Shown: positions 19,101 to 26,738, numbered from the stretch's first letter. The stretch is DNA of 64,000 nt from Sphaerisporangium rubeum (GCF_014207705.1 NZ_JACHIU010000001.1:2410501-2474500); one strand, 5' to 3'. Notes: a model not told the origin generated them from the letters alone. Numbers and translations are program-made.

Positions 19101-19412
19101 GCGGTCCAGCGACCCAACGGCAACTCGAACAAAGCAAAGAATGACAAGCGGCTCTATATCGGGTACGAGATATTCTTCGGTCGTAAGACATATAAATACG
19201 GGATCAGTCTCGCAAGCCGCGGTGTCGTCCGGCCCGCCGAGCAACTGAGAAAGTGCAACTTCTATTTCGGGATTCTCGGAGGGTGCAGCTACAAGATACT
19301 TGTGCGGAAGCGCGGGTACCTGCAGGCGCGGTGGTGGGAATTCGGCCGGATCACAGGATATTTCATCGTGCACGGTCACTGTCCGCCGGGGCAGCTCGCC
19401 AGTTGTAAGTAG
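13149..19412 (+). CDS. Secreted RHS/YD-repeat polymorphic toxin
   Basis: The protein has 2087 residues. A signal peptide is visible (about residues 9-37: a basic start, then IIGGVVAVFMAMSTLVAPSTA). A DNRLRE-like adhesion domain follows (near 305-480; LQTDTFVSDDYTNSQTSATW). Long YD-repeat stretches span about 830-1900 (for example YDAAGRVATVNDGKG). The RHS core ends at about 1907-1930 (DPVSAGSANDYEYG...DFDGRF). The last about 150 residues are a variable tip: a hydrophobic segment, then RLYIGYEIFFGRKTYKYGIS...RPAEQLRKCNF and WWEFGRI. I read the tip as a URI/GIY-YIG-type nuclease toxin on the KYGIS...R...E pattern, which is inference. ATG 13149 has GGAG 8 nt upstream. The likely immunity gene follows. 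Confidence 0.88.
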   Translation: MTFPHVRRRYVRTQIIGGVVAVFMAMSTLVAPSTASPATIAKEVPAAPITERPDATSAALTARLQNSPVEDLSARTEDSTTVYLPDGSARTEIFAGPVRVKRDGVWTPVDTTLVERDGHLEPRSPAAGAEVEISAGGTGPLAELITGSGKDRHRFGVSWLTPLGRPQISGNTATWTDIAPGADLVVQAQPRGFVHYVVLKRKPTAPMEIRLPVELAGVSLSKDSKNRLRLTDNAGTGKGEVVAAAPPPHMWDAAAAESPDAGRRAEVGSTIEQGRNGTLLVLKPSMDFLDAADVTYPVTIDPYMQMTLQTDTFVSDDYTNSQTSATWLHAGRFGSGAKTARTYLNFKLGGLLNKHILNADLYLSNYKSNACGGPASGLGIRVKRVTSSWSSATLTLSNQPNSTTTGMVDNTSQAYGYDSSCPEHDMLWSIEDIVQYWTDHPAENHGLQIRAVSETQATNWRMFRSSENTAGAGGPRLAIQWNSYPTVPHHLSVDPSVGGTNGGTFVTSVTPTLTGMVGDGEWDNETISFSVEHDPGYPAQGTGTVWSGSVSGILQGELGTVTVPSGRLVNGYRYRWRARAYDGTDYSRDYSTYRYFTVDTVAPAAPTISCPAYPANVWTGKATGPVTCTVDTTSADGAGYYWGLDNVSTPTLVDDNDGGGDPRTITLDPAQGWHTLSVKTRDMALRTSVVTSYTFGVGAGEVTAPLTDDRTQAAVTVASRAAPGHTGVRYEYKADVGASGTWVAIPPAHVTVPGSATPIPGWPYTTVTTGTSAVFASLYWDVAATMAAAGRGDGPVGLRACFVNAGGEACSDEVEFTLERTAFGDSYAAKEVGPGTVSLLTGDYSVSATDVSAFDMNVSRDHTALSPPSASQDTAGVFGPGWTASFPASTSMVSGLTFEDHSEKGYVLFVGADGAIWTYQVQPDGTFAGVSDAVDGSTVTKDSATQFTHTDTDGVRTVFTQTGGAWRVGEIDEPGDSSSSSYRYDPAGRVSRMLGPVPEGVDCSAAPAPGCKALDIAYATTTTATGVPSGWGDYAGLVKSISFTAYDPAVSAMRTTVVASYSYDSTGHLRQMRDPRVNLTTTYYYTAEGRLSQLTPAGLAPWRMNYDSGGRLADVQREAGAVDPTQAISYGVPIDSPVALTSAQTATWGQISDLPRTGTAMFPTTHVPGKAGDGSYAPNATDYTYAAITYLDVNGRAVNTAGYGAGGWQVSASRYDESGNVVWNLSAGNRAQALSPTTGTDPYVAGRASSAERADLLAEITTYDETGSPLRTDGPTHRVALADDVRVAARLRTEYVYDEGRPEDAVASGLLTTTVTGPLVVDGAGTVAAADVRTVRTGYEPLEPGDASGWTLALPTSQTTVMPGGSDIVYRTRYDETGRELERRMPASAGTDAGTTATVYYTADADPAAGACGDKPHWAGLVCRTGPVAQPSGTPVPTTVMTYGYWGETATAVATSGGGVRTATTTVDAAGRTITTSVAETGVSSSALPDTTHTYDPATGLETAVSAGGVTVGTTYDDLGRVVTTTDADGNVSTVTYDAAGRVATVNDGKGTTTYTYDGTDALGGVERRGLPVAITDSAVGTFTAAYDAAGNLAVQVAPNGLTANIRYDANGRETGLTYAKSGVRWLAFEAVPDAEGRLAETSGPSGSLQRYTYDPAGRLTRVADTYDTTCTTRVYGFDADTNRTSLATYPGNDDGGCSTATTPTTVNHTYDAADRIKDTGYTHDPFGRVTAVPAGGNAGNAALTVGYYAGDMVRSLTQGSATKTFTLDPLGRVRTVTSSAGVQMNHYSGTGDIPTWIKETNGGWTRNISAFSGLAAVQASTGTVALQLTDLHGNVVATAANSSGATGINGYAEQNEYGVDRADNLGDRYEWLGGAQRASDTLADIVLMGVRLYNPVTGRFLQTDPVSAGSANDYEYGAADPVNNRDFDGRFVFVVPLLAISGAALMDALIWTVGAVVTVTTTQQAINYCKRNGCSVNLAKARTAVQRPNGNSNKAKNDKRLYIGYEIFFGRKTYKYGISLASRGVVRPAEQLRKCNFYFGILGGCSYKILVRKRGYLQARWWEFGRITGYFIVHGHCPPGQLASCK

Positions 19413-19507
19413 GAGCCGGGACTCCACCACGGGAGTAAGATGCGGGAGAGTGGCGGGCGACTCGACGCTCGCCATTCTTCCCGAGACCAGGGATCGGAGC
19501 CGGCGCG

Positions 19508-20311
19508 GTGACGGACGATGCGTTCTGGGAACTCGTTGACGTGCTCGGCGGGGTCGTCGACGAGGAAAGTGCCGATGATCTTCGAGAGCGGTTTTCGTCT
19601 CTGACGGGTGAGCAGATCGAGGGTTTCGCCGCTCAGCTTTCCGGCAAAGTGCGGGTTCTCGCGGCGCTTCCTCTGGAGGGAGCGCCGGTCCCCGACGGTA
19701 CCGCCCCGGGTGGAGCGCTTCCGCTGCTCGGGGACGCGCTGGAGAATCTGCTGTACGCGGTTGTCGCCGCCGGGCGGGACGCCTATTCGGCCGTCGTCGC
19801 CGATCCCGCGAGCGCCGAGGACGATGAGTGGGACGCGGGGGAGGCCGAACTGCTGCCAGACGTCGTGGCGGAGGCTCTGTGGAATCAGGCCGGGCTCGAC
19901 TGGTACGACGATTTCGACCCCTTCCTGGCCGGCCTGCCGGCCGATACGCGGTGGTACGCGACGAGCCGTGGCTCCGCTTGGAAAGGCGTGCCGCGACATT
20001 ACGAGAAGGCCGCCCATGCCTTGGATCTCGCGCTGAACGACTCCGAAGCATGGCGAGCGTGGTGGCGGCAGACGTCGCTGGACAGAGTCAAGGCCGCGAT
20101 CGTGGTGAACACAACGGCGAATCGCGTCCAGATCGAACGAGGTAGGAAGATCGTCAGGGCCGAGTTCCAGATGGACCGGGACTACTTCGGCGGACGTGAC
20201 GCCACAGCCATGGAGTCACTCGTCGCCGAGGAAGCTCAAATGATCACAAAGACGCTGGCCGAACAGCTCCACATGAGCCCTCCACCCCCGCTTCCCCCCG
20301 TTCTCCGGTGA
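19508..20311 (+). CDS. DUF4240-like protein, candidate immunity partner of the RHS toxin
   Basis: This 267-residue acidic, soluble protein starts MTDDAFWELVDVLGG, the DUF4240 pattern (FWxLI near the N-terminus). A WYDDFDPFLAGLPADTRW segment follows. GTG 19508 has a GGAG ribosome site. It lies 95 bp after the RHS gene on the same strand, the usual position of an immunity gene. DUF4240 members are found widely in actinomycetes and some next to polymorphic toxins; the immunity role is inferred from position only. Confidence 0.65.
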   Translation: MTDDAFWELVDVLGGVVDEESADDLRERFSSLTGEQIEGFAAQLSGKVRVLAALPLEGAPVPDGTAPGGALPLLGDALENLLYAVVAAGRDAYSAVVADPASAEDDEWDAGEAELLPDVVAEALWNQAGLDWYDDFDPFLAGLPADTRWYATSRGSAWKGVPRHYEKAAHALDLALNDSEAWRAWWRQTSLDRVKAAIVVNTTANRVQIERGRKIVRAEFQMDRDYFGGRDATAMESLVAEEAQMITKTLAEQLHMSPPPPLPPVLR

Positions 20312-20411
20312 GCCGGCCGCTGGAAGGAGGATGGACTCGGGTGACTTCGACCTGTTTCACGTTCCCTCTCTGAGCACGGGTTTTGTCGGTCCTGCAGCCT
20401 AAAATTGGGGT

Positions 20412-20753
20412 ATGGACGTCGACCTTTTCGTGGGCATCCCGGTCAGTGACTACGCGGAGGCCTTGAAGTGGTACGAACGGCTGCTGGGAGTGCCGCCGGC
20501 GTTCTTCCCGCACGAGACGGAGGCCGTGTGGGAACTGGCGGAGCATCGGTACGTGTATGTCGTGCGTGATCTCGAGCGGGCCGGTTCCGCTGTGCTCACG
20601 GTGTTCTTCGAGAACCTCGACGTGGTCACGGCGTGGGTCACCGCGGGGGGTCTTGAGCCCGCAAAGGAGGAGAAGTACGGCAACGGTGTGCGCAAGGTCG
20701 TCTACCGGGATCCGGACGGTAACGAGATCGGGTTCGGCGGCGGGTCCGGGTAG
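20412..20753 (+). CDS. VOC (glyoxalase/bleomycin-resistance fold) protein
   Basis: This 113-residue single-domain VOC protein has beta-alpha-beta modules DVDLFVGIPVSDYAEALKWYERLLG and RKVVYRDPDGNEIGFGG. Such proteins are metal-dependent lyases or dioxygenases, or drug-binding proteins. Its typical stress or resistance role is not tied to the enediyne genes; there is no operator upstream. Functional assignment is open. Confidence 0.72.
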   Translation: MDVDLFVGIPVSDYAEALKWYERLLGVPPAFFPHETEAVWELAEHRYVYVVRDLERAGSAVLTVFFENLDVVTAWVTAGGLEPAKEEKYGNGVRKVVYRDPDGNEIGFGGGSG

Positions 20754-20899
20754 CGCGAGCGTGTCCGGTCGGTCCGGTTCGAGGGGCCGCGGCGATGATC
20801 GGCCGGTGGCGGCCGGCGCGCGTGCCTGAGAGGCGCCGGCCGCGGCGGTGCGGACGGCGTGCGAGTGCTGGTCGTCGCCGGACCATGTGACCGCGGACG

Positions 20900-20936
20900 C
20901 GAGATGCTCGGCCGGAATATCCGGCCGAGCATCTCG
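20900..20936. terminator. Perfect 17-bp stem hairpin
   Basis: Arms 20900-20916 and 20920-20936 are exactly complementary around a 3-nt loop, between two convergent genes. Confidence 0.7.
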
Positions 20937-20975
20937 AAGGTGGGATTTCGGTGGTCGTGGTCGAGACGTGGTTGA

Positions 20976-21533
20976 TCAGCAGATGTCGATGAAGAAGACC
21001 GGCGACCAGCTGTAGGAGAATTTGTACCCCGGGGCCGTCGAGCGATCGATCTCGTTCCTGGCCCCGTTGAGGAACCTCGCGACGGTGCCGCGGGTCTGCT
21101 CGTTCCGCCAGGATCCCGTGCCGGACCAGGGGATGGAGATCAGTTCGCTGCAGTAGTACTCGGAACGCTTGTCGCCGGTGAAGTTGGTGCCGCTCCACGC
21201 GCAGAAGAAGCCGTAATCGCATGTGGTCGTCACGGCGACAGGTTCGTCGAGTTCGCGCGCGAACCGTTCGCCTGGCAGGCTGAGCAGGAGGGTGCCGCCT
21301 GTCCCGTACTCGATCTTGTTGGCTGCGACCTGCTTTCCGCCGTGCTCGGTCAGATACTTGTCGACGCGCCTCTGCAGATTCTCGGCCTCGGTGGCCGACA
21401 GTCCCGCGGCCTTGGCGTCCGCTTGGAAATCCGGGTCAGAGGCGGTGTCGGCGCCGGCCGCTGTGATCGGCGCGAATGTCGCCGTCAACCCGAGTACGAG
21501 AGCGCCGATCATGAGGAGTAAGAAACGTCGCAT
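20976..21533 (-). CDS. Secreted Cys-rich protein, peptidase-inhibitor I36-like
   Basis: This 185-residue protein has a clear signal peptide (MRRFLLLMIGALVLGLTATF then APITAAGA). A short alpha-helical region (LQRRVDKYLTEHGGKQVAAN) precedes a C-terminal beta/gamma-crystallin-like domain: CDYGFFCAWSGTNFTG, then YYCSELISI, and a last residue Cys. That pattern matches the actinomycete I36 (SMI-like) inhibitor family. ATG 21533 starts the signal peptide. It is probably a secreted inhibitor or envelope-stress protein and not an enediyne apoprotein, because it lacks that immunoglobulin-like fold and its length and Cys pattern differ. Confidence 0.7.
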   Translation of the reverse strand: MRRFLLLMIGALVLGLTATFAPITAAGADTASDPDFQADAKAAGLSATEAENLQRRVDKYLTEHGGKQVAANKIEYGTGGTLLLSLPGERFARELDEPVAVTTTCDYGFFCAWSGTNFTGDKRSEYYCSELISIPWSGTGSWRNEQTRGTVARFLNGARNEIDRSTAPGYKFSYSWSPVFFIDIC

Positions 21534-21768
21534 TGTTTGGTCCTCGTCTGTCGTGTGGAGAACATCTCCCGTTGTTTCCGCTTCGCCGTTCCCGCAGCAG
21601 GCGAGAGTCGGTCGCCGCGGTTCGGTGAATCCGCTGGGGTTTCCGAGGTGATCACCCTCTTGCGGACCCGACATTAGGCGCGTCGACGGCGGCGGTTTTT
21701 GACCGTCCGTGCAGGGCTCTTGCCTGCCTGCGCTCGCCGGGCCGTCCGCCGCAGGACGGAGGGGAGGG

Positions 21769-22893
21769 TCAGCGGCGGTCGTCGCGGGAGGACGGCGACT
21801 GAGGTGGCGGGGGAAGGGGACCGCTCGGGGTCAGGACGCGGGAGAGCCAGTCGTTCCTGGTGCGGCGCGCGGCGGTCGAGAGCGCGGCCTGCGGGAACAG
21901 CGCGTCGAAGGCGTGGAAGCCGCCTGACCAGATGTGGAGGTCCGCCTGGCCTCCCGCGGCCCAGATGCGGGTGGCGTAATCGACGTCCTCGTCACGGAAG
22001 AGCTCGGCGGTGCCGGCGTCTATGTAGGTGGGAGGCAGGCCGGAGAGGTCGTCGGCCAAGGCGGGGGAGACGTAGACGGGGACGTACGGGCCGGGGTCTT
22101 CGCCTAGGACGGCGTGCCAGCCGAACTCGTTCATCTCGCGGGTCCAGAGGTTCTGGTCGCCGCGGTCCGGAGTGCCGGAGGTCTGGCCGTCGGGGTTCTC
22201 GGTGGCGGGGTGCCGGGTGCCGGAGGTCCGGTCGCCGGGATTCTCGGTGACGGGGGGTCGAGTGCCTGGGGTCTCGGTGCCGGAGTACTGGTGGCTGGAG
22301 GTGGTGGTGTTGCGGTGGTCGAGCATGGGGCAGATCAGGAGCTGGGCCGCCAGGGGTGGGGTGCCTCGGTCGCGGGACAGCAGGGCCGTGCCGGCGGCCA
22401 GGCCGCCGCCGGCGCTGATGCCGGCGATGACGACGCGGGTGGGGTCGATGCCTAGTGCGGTGGCGTGGCCGGTGGTCCACAGGAGGCCGTGGTAGCAGTC
22501 CTCGACCAGGGTGGTGCCGGTGGCCTCGGGGGCCAGGCGGTAGTCGACGGAGACGACGACGGCGCCGAACCTGTCGGCCCATTCCAGTGGCAGGTCGATG
22601 TTGGCGAAGCGGTTCCCCATGATCATGCCGCCGCCGTGGATCCAGTAGACGCACGGTGCCGGTGTGCGGGGGTCGGCGGGGCTGAAGATCGACAGGGGGA
22701 TCGGGGTGCCGTCCGGCGCGGGGACGGCGACCTCTGTGTGGGTGATCGCGCGGTCCTGGAGGAAGGGTTCGATCGGGGGTGTGGGGAGCAGGCGCAGTTC
22801 GGCGACGAACTCGGGGGTGAGCGCGGGGACGGACGGCAGGCCGTCGAGCAGCGCGCGGAGCTCGGGGTCGATGCCGGGTCGTGGCGGTGTCAT
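21769..22893 (-). CDS. Alpha/beta-hydrolase (HSL family) with a repeat insertion
   Basis: The protein has 374 residues. The hormone-sensitive-lipase motif HGGG (YWIHGGGMIMGN) and nucleophile GISAGG (IAGISAGGGLAAG) are intact. A late Asp (YIDAGTAELFRDEDVDYA) and His (WSGGFHAFDA) complete the triad. Between PMLDHRN and NEFGW there is a roughly 50-residue low-complexity stretch of TENPGDRTSGTR-like units encoded by tandem DNA repeats, absent from typical members (about 310-320 residues). It is an esterase or lipase of unknown substrate. An arylformamidase role in kynurenine formation is possible but unsupported. Confidence 0.82.
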   Translation of the reverse strand: MTPPRPGIDPELRALLDGLPSVPALTPEFVAELRLLPTPPIEPFLQDRAITHTEVAVPAPDGTPIPLSIFSPADPRTPAPCVYWIHGGGMIMGNRFANIDLPLEWADRFGAVVVSVDYRLAPEATGTTLVEDCYHGLLWTTGHATALGIDPTRVVIAGISAGGGLAAGTALLSRDRGTPPLAAQLLICPMLDHRNTTTSSHQYSGTETPGTRPPVTENPGDRTSGTRHPATENPDGQTSGTPDRGDQNLWTREMNEFGWHAVLGEDPGPYVPVYVSPALADDLSGLPPTYIDAGTAELFRDEDVDYATRIWAAGGQADLHIWSGGFHAFDALFPQAALSTAARRTRNDWLSRVLTPSGPLPPPPQSPSSRDDRR

Positions 22894-23049
22894 GGGCCTG
22901 CTTCTCTCGGGGATGGACGCGTGGTGCGGTCGAGGCGGTATTTCACCGGCTTCACCTGCGGAAACGGTACACCGGGGCTGTCGCGGTGCCGGTGTCGCCG
23001 AGAGGTGGCGTGGTCGTGGTCATGGGAGAGCGTGCGGAGGGTGACAGGT

Positions 23050-23067
23050 CGCACTCTCAAAGGTGCG
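23050..23067 (+). promoter_or_regulatory. Cluster operator, copy 6 (toward O-methyltransferase/P450)
   Basis: CGCACTCTCAAAGGTGCG. The +19 block is AGAGCAT, a weak match. It lies 83 bp before the methyltransferase start. Confidence 0.6.
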
Positions 23068-23149
23068 GGGGGTCCAGGAGGAGCAAGAGCATTGACGTGC
23101 GGCCGGTGGGGCCGGGTCGGCCGGAGCTCGGGGTGGTTGAGGAGGCGTC

Positions 23150-24151
23150 ATGGCGGACGGGAACGGGGCCGGGTTGTGGGCCATGGCTCACCTTGGCACT
23201 CCGATGGCGTTGCGGGTGGCGGCGACCTTGCGGGTCGCTGATCACATCGTGGCGGGGACGCGGACGGCGGAGGCCATGGCGCCGCTGGTCAAGGCGGATA
23301 CCGATGCGCTTGAGCGGCTGTTGCGGTATCTCGCGGCTCGCAAGGTGCTCGTCCGGGAGGCGGACGGGGGTTACGGGCTGACCGCTAAGGGGGAACTGCT
23401 GCGGGACGACCACCCGGACGGCATGCGTGCGCAGATCGACATCGAGGGGTGGACGGGACGGGCCGAGCTTTCGTTCGTTCATCTGCTGCACAGCGTCAGG
23501 ACCGGGGAGGCGGCGTATCCGCTGACGTTCGGCCGGACGTTCTGGGACGACATGACGACCGAGCCGGGGCTGGCGGCGCAGTTCGACGCGAGCATGGCGG
23601 CCGACATGCCGGTGCGGGCTCCCGCGATCGCCAAAGCGCTCGACTGGGGGAGGCTCGGTCATGTCGTGGACGTCGGCGGCGGGGACGGGTCGCTGGTCGT
23701 CGAGTTGCTGAGCAGGCATCCGGAGCTGCGGGGGACCGTGGTGGACCAGCCGGAGACGGCCGAGGCGGCGCGTAAGGCGTTCGCGGCGGCGGGGCTGGCC
23801 GACCGGGGGGACGCGGTGCCGGGGAGTTTCTTCGATGCGTTGCCGGCCGGCGCGGGCGGCTATGTGCTCTCGCTGATCTTGCACAACTGGAACGACCACG
23901 CGGCGGGTGCGATCCTGCGCCGCTGCGCGGAGGCGGCGGGTGCCGAGGGGTCGGTGTTCGTCGTGGAGAACGTCGGGCCGGACGGCGAGTCCCCGCACAC
24001 CGGCATGGACCTGCGGATGCTCGCCTACTACGGCGGCAAGGAACGCGGGGTCGGCGACCTCGCGAAGCTCGGGGCCGCGTGCGGGTTGTCGGTGCGAGGC
24101 GTGTATCCGGCGGGTGTGTTGTCCGTCGTCGAGATGTCGGCCCGCGCCTAG
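23150..24151 (+). CDS. SAM-dependent O-methyltransferase (plant COMT-like, family 2)
   Basis: The protein has 333 residues. An N-terminal dimerisation winged helix (ALRVAATLRVADHIVAG, then DALERLLRYLAARKV) precedes the SAM fold VVDVGGGDGSLVVELLSRHPELRG. The catalytic region is LSLILHNWNDHAAGAILRRCAEAAG with the His-Asn pair typical of the family. Members methylate phenolic hydroxyls of aromatic polyketides and acids; SgcD4 and NcsB1 are enediyne examples. With the adjacent P450 it could hydroxylate and then methylate the anthranilate-type acid (inference). ATG 23150 has GAGGAGG upstream. Confidence 0.85.
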   Translation: MADGNGAGLWAMAHLGTPMALRVAATLRVADHIVAGTRTAEAMAPLVKADTDALERLLRYLAARKVLVREADGGYGLTAKGELLRDDHPDGMRAQIDIEGWTGRAELSFVHLLHSVRTGEAAYPLTFGRTFWDDMTTEPGLAAQFDASMAADMPVRAPAIAKALDWGRLGHVVDVGGGDGSLVVELLSRHPELRGTVVDQPETAEAARKAFAAAGLADRGDAVPGSFFDALPAGAGGYVLSLILHNWNDHAAGAILRRCAEAAGAEGSVFVVENVGPDGESPHTGMDLRMLAYYGGKERGVGDLAKLGAACGLSVRGVYPAGVLSVVEMSARA

Positions 24152-24208
24152 TCACAGGCCGGGGGGGATCCGGGGCCTGTTCAGGTCGGAGACAAAGGAG
24201 ACGCCGCG

Positions 24209-25471
24209 ATGGCGGAGCAGGTGCTTGAGAGGGAGCCGGCGCGTGCGCACGAGTTGAGCGGGCCGGCGGCGGTGATCGCGGCCATGGTGTCGCCGGAGGG
24301 ACGCAAGGACCCGTACCCGTTGTACGAGGAGTTGCGTGCGTTCGGGAACCTGCTGCACGTCAAGCCGGGGCTGGTGGTGGCGGTCGGGTACGCCGAGTGC
24401 ACCCGTGTGCTGCGGGAGCCGCGGCTGCTGGTGCAGGACGACAAGAACTACGACCTGATCTACCCCAATTGGCGGTCGCATTCGTCGCTGCGCGGTTTCA
24501 CCAACTCGATGCTGTACACCAACCCCCCGGACCACGGCCGGATGCGCCGCCTGGTGACGACGGCGCTGACGCCGCGCACGGTGGCGTCGATGCGGCCCAC
24601 GGTCGAGCGGATGAGCGAGCGGCTGCTGGACCGGCTGGCGGATCTCGGCGCGGACGGCTCCCCGGTGGACCTGATGGGGGAGTTCGCGTTCCGCCTGCCG
24701 GTCGCGGTGATCAGCGAGCTGCTCGGGGTGCCGGAGGACAAGCAGGTGTGGTTCCGTGAGGTCGCCGCCGAGGTCATGATCGCCTTGGAGGGCCTGACCA
24801 ATGTGGACGAGCTGGCCAGGGCCGACCGTGCCATGGACGACCTGTCGGAGTACCTGAACGAGCTGATCGAGCGCCGCAGCCGTACCCCTGAGGACGATCT
24901 GCTGACCCGCCTGGTGCAGGCCAGGGACGACGACGGTGACCGGCTCACGCACGACGAGCTGATGGGGAACCTGATGCTCCTGCTCAACGCGGGTTTCGAC
25001 ACCACGACCCACCTGATCGGCCATGGTGTGCTCCAGGCGCTGGAACGGCCGGAGTTCGCCGAGCGGCTGAAGAACGAGCCGGGGTTCTCCGTCGGGTACG
25101 TCGAGGAGACGCTGCGGTTCGAGCCGCCGGTGCAGGCCACGAGCCGGTGGGCCGCCACCGAGGTCGAGGTGATGGGGGTGCGCATCCCCGCCGACACCAA
25201 GATCGTCGCCATCATGGGGGCCGGCAACCGTGACCCGCGCCGCTTCCCCGACCCGCAGACGTTCGACCCCGACCGCACGGACGTGCAGCCGCTGAGCTTC
25301 GCCGCCGGCATGCACTACTGCGTCGGCGCTCCGCTGGCCCGCATGGAGGCGCAGATCGCGCTCCCCATGCTCCTGCGCCGCTTCCCCGCTCTGGCGGTGG
25401 CCGGCACGCCGAGCTACCGCGACCGGTGGCTGGTCCGCGGCCACGACTACGTGCCGGTCGTCACCCGGTAG
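24209..25471 (+). CDS. Cytochrome P450
   Basis: The protein has 420 residues. The I-helix is LLLNAGFDTTTHLIGHG, the K-helix ExxR is EETLRFEPP, and the heme loop is FAAGMHYCVGAPLARMEAQ with the axial Cys. It is a soluble bacterial P450 that needs ferredoxin and reductase, neither of which is encoded here. It follows the O-methyltransferase by 57 bp with an AAGGAG ribosome site and forms its operon. Aromatic hydroxylation before methylation is the simplest role, but core oxidation is possible. Confidence 0.9.
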   Translation: MAEQVLEREPARAHELSGPAAVIAAMVSPEGRKDPYPLYEELRAFGNLLHVKPGLVVAVGYAECTRVLREPRLLVQDDKNYDLIYPNWRSHSSLRGFTNSMLYTNPPDHGRMRRLVTTALTPRTVASMRPTVERMSERLLDRLADLGADGSPVDLMGEFAFRLPVAVISELLGVPEDKQVWFREVAAEVMIALEGLTNVDELARADRAMDDLSEYLNELIERRSRTPEDDLLTRLVQARDDDGDRLTHDELMGNLMLLLNAGFDTTTHLIGHGVLQALERPEFAERLKNEPGFSVGYVEETLRFEPPVQATSRWAATEVEVMGVRIPADTKIVAIMGAGNRDPRRFPDPQTFDPDRTDVQPLSFAAGMHYCVGAPLARMEAQIALPMLLRRFPALAVAGTPSYRDRWLVRGHDYVPVVTR

Positions 25472-25481
25472 GTCCCCTTGA

Positions 25482-25524
25482 GCCCGGCCCGCCGGGGCGT
25501 GTCCCCCCACACGCCTCGCCGGGC
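25482..25524. terminator. Two-part hairpin between convergent genes
   Basis: An inner stem GGCGTGT/ACACGCC (25496-25502 and 25509-25515) sits inside an outer stem GCCCGGC/GCCGGGC (25482-25488 and 25518-25524). Confidence 0.5.
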
Positions 25525-25535
25525 CGCCTTCATGT

Positions 25536-26738
25536 TCAGGGCCGGTCGGTGAGCTCGGCGGCGAGCGCGGCGACCGCGGTCTCCAGTTGCTCGTCCGACA
25601 GGTACGGCGCGGGGCCGAGGCGCAGGTACCGGCCCCGGTGGTCGGTGCGGACGCCGCGCGCGGCGAGGCCGGACGTCAGGCGGGCCGCGTGGGGGGTGCG
25701 CAGCGCGAGGAAACCGCCGAAGTCCTCGGGGGAGCCGTCGCGGTCGCGGTCGATCAGCTCGGCCGGCGCGCCGATGGCGTCGAAGGCGCGGGTCAGCACG
25801 GACATCTGGTGCAGCGACACCTGGCGCAGGTAGCCGGGGGTGAGGCCGTGGTCGTCGAAGAAGTCGAGCACACGGGCCGCGCGGTAGTGGCTCGTCGGGT
25901 CGTAGGTCGCGCCGGCGAAGCGGGCCGCGCCGGCGGGGTAGCCGACCCGGGTGCCGTCGTGGGTGCCGCTCAGGGTGCCGAACTCGGCGAACCAGCCGGT
26001 GACGACGGGCCGGAAGGTGTCGGCGTGCTCAGGCAGGCGCAGGTAGCAGTTGCCCTCACCGAGCTGCAGGTACTTGTAGCCGCCGCCGGTGACCCACGCC
26101 GACTCGATTCCTTCTGTGGTGAACGGCACGGCGCCGGCCGCGTGGTAGGCGTCCACGAGCAGCTCGGCGCCACGTCGCCAGCACACCTCGGCCAGACCCG
26201 GCAGCCCCGGCACGATCCTGGCCGTCTCGTACAGCACCGCGGACACGAAGACGGCGGCCGTGCGGTCGTCCACCGCGGCGGCGAGACGTTCGGCGAGGGT
26301 CGCCACCGGTGCGGCGGGGACGCGGACGACCTCCACGCCTTCCTCGGCGAGGCGCGCGAGCTGGCGCCGCAGCGTGTGGAACTCGCCGTCGGTGGTGACC
26401 AGGCGCGGACGGGTCCGCAGGTCGAGCGCCGACAGGAACCGCACCACCAGGTCGTGGGTGCTCGCGCCGAGCGCGATCTCCCCGTAGGGGTCGCCGAGGA
26501 ACCGGCGCACCCCCTCACGCACCCGGTCGGCCTTCTTGAACGCGAGCTCCCACTTGTCGTCGAGCGCCAGCGCCGCGTCCCGCAGCGCGTCGACCTGGCC
26601 CGACAGCGCGACGTCGGGCCACGCCTGGTGGGAGTGGCCGGTCAGGGTGAGCCGTTCGGCCACCCCGAACATCGAGTAGTGCGGCGCGAGACGTGCCGCA
26701 GGGGACGTCACCGCGTCCTGGAGCGCCGAGGTGGTCAC
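25536..26738 (-). CDS. kynU: Kynureninase
   Basis: This 400-residue PLP enzyme of fold type I has the cofactor-binding Asp196 in LLVDAYHAAGAVPF and Lys222 in GGGYKYLQLGEGN. It cleaves kynurenine to anthranilate and alanine (or 3-hydroxykynurenine to 3-hydroxyanthranilate). The start GTG at 26738 overlaps the stop of the tryptophan dioxygenase by 4 nt (GTGA), so the two are translationally coupled. No kynurenine 3-monooxygenase of the usual type is present, which favours plain anthranilate as the product. The pair is a dedicated supply route from tryptophan. Confidence 0.87.
   Translation of the reverse strand: MTTSALQDAVTSPAARLAPHYSMFGVAERLTLTGHSHQAWPDVALSGQVDALRDAALALDDKWELAFKKADRVREGVRRFLGDPYGEIALGASTHDLVVRFLSALDLRTRPRLVTTDGEFHTLRRQLARLAEEGVEVVRVPAAPVATLAERLAAAVDDRTAAVFVSAVLYETARIVPGLPGLAEVCWRRGAELLVDAYHAAGAVPFTTEGIESAWVTGGGYKYLQLGEGNCYLRLPEHADTFRPVVTGWFAEFGTLSGTHDGTRVGYPAGAARFAGATYDPTSHYRAARVLDFFDDHGLTPGYLRQVSLHQMSVLTRAFDAIGAPAELIDRDRDGSPEDFGGFLALRTPHAARLTSGLAARGVRTDHRGRYLRLGPAPYLSDEQLETAVAALAAELTDRP

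Noticed and set aside
20900-20936. GAGATGC inside the hairpin as another operator copy
   Set aside because: It is part of a perfect terminator-like stem between convergent genes with no gene to drive.
20976-21533. Secreted protein as a chromoprotein apoprotein
   Set aside because: It looks like the I36/crystallin-like inhibitors, and it sits in the operator-free block. The neocarzinostatin-type immunoglobulin-like pattern is absent.
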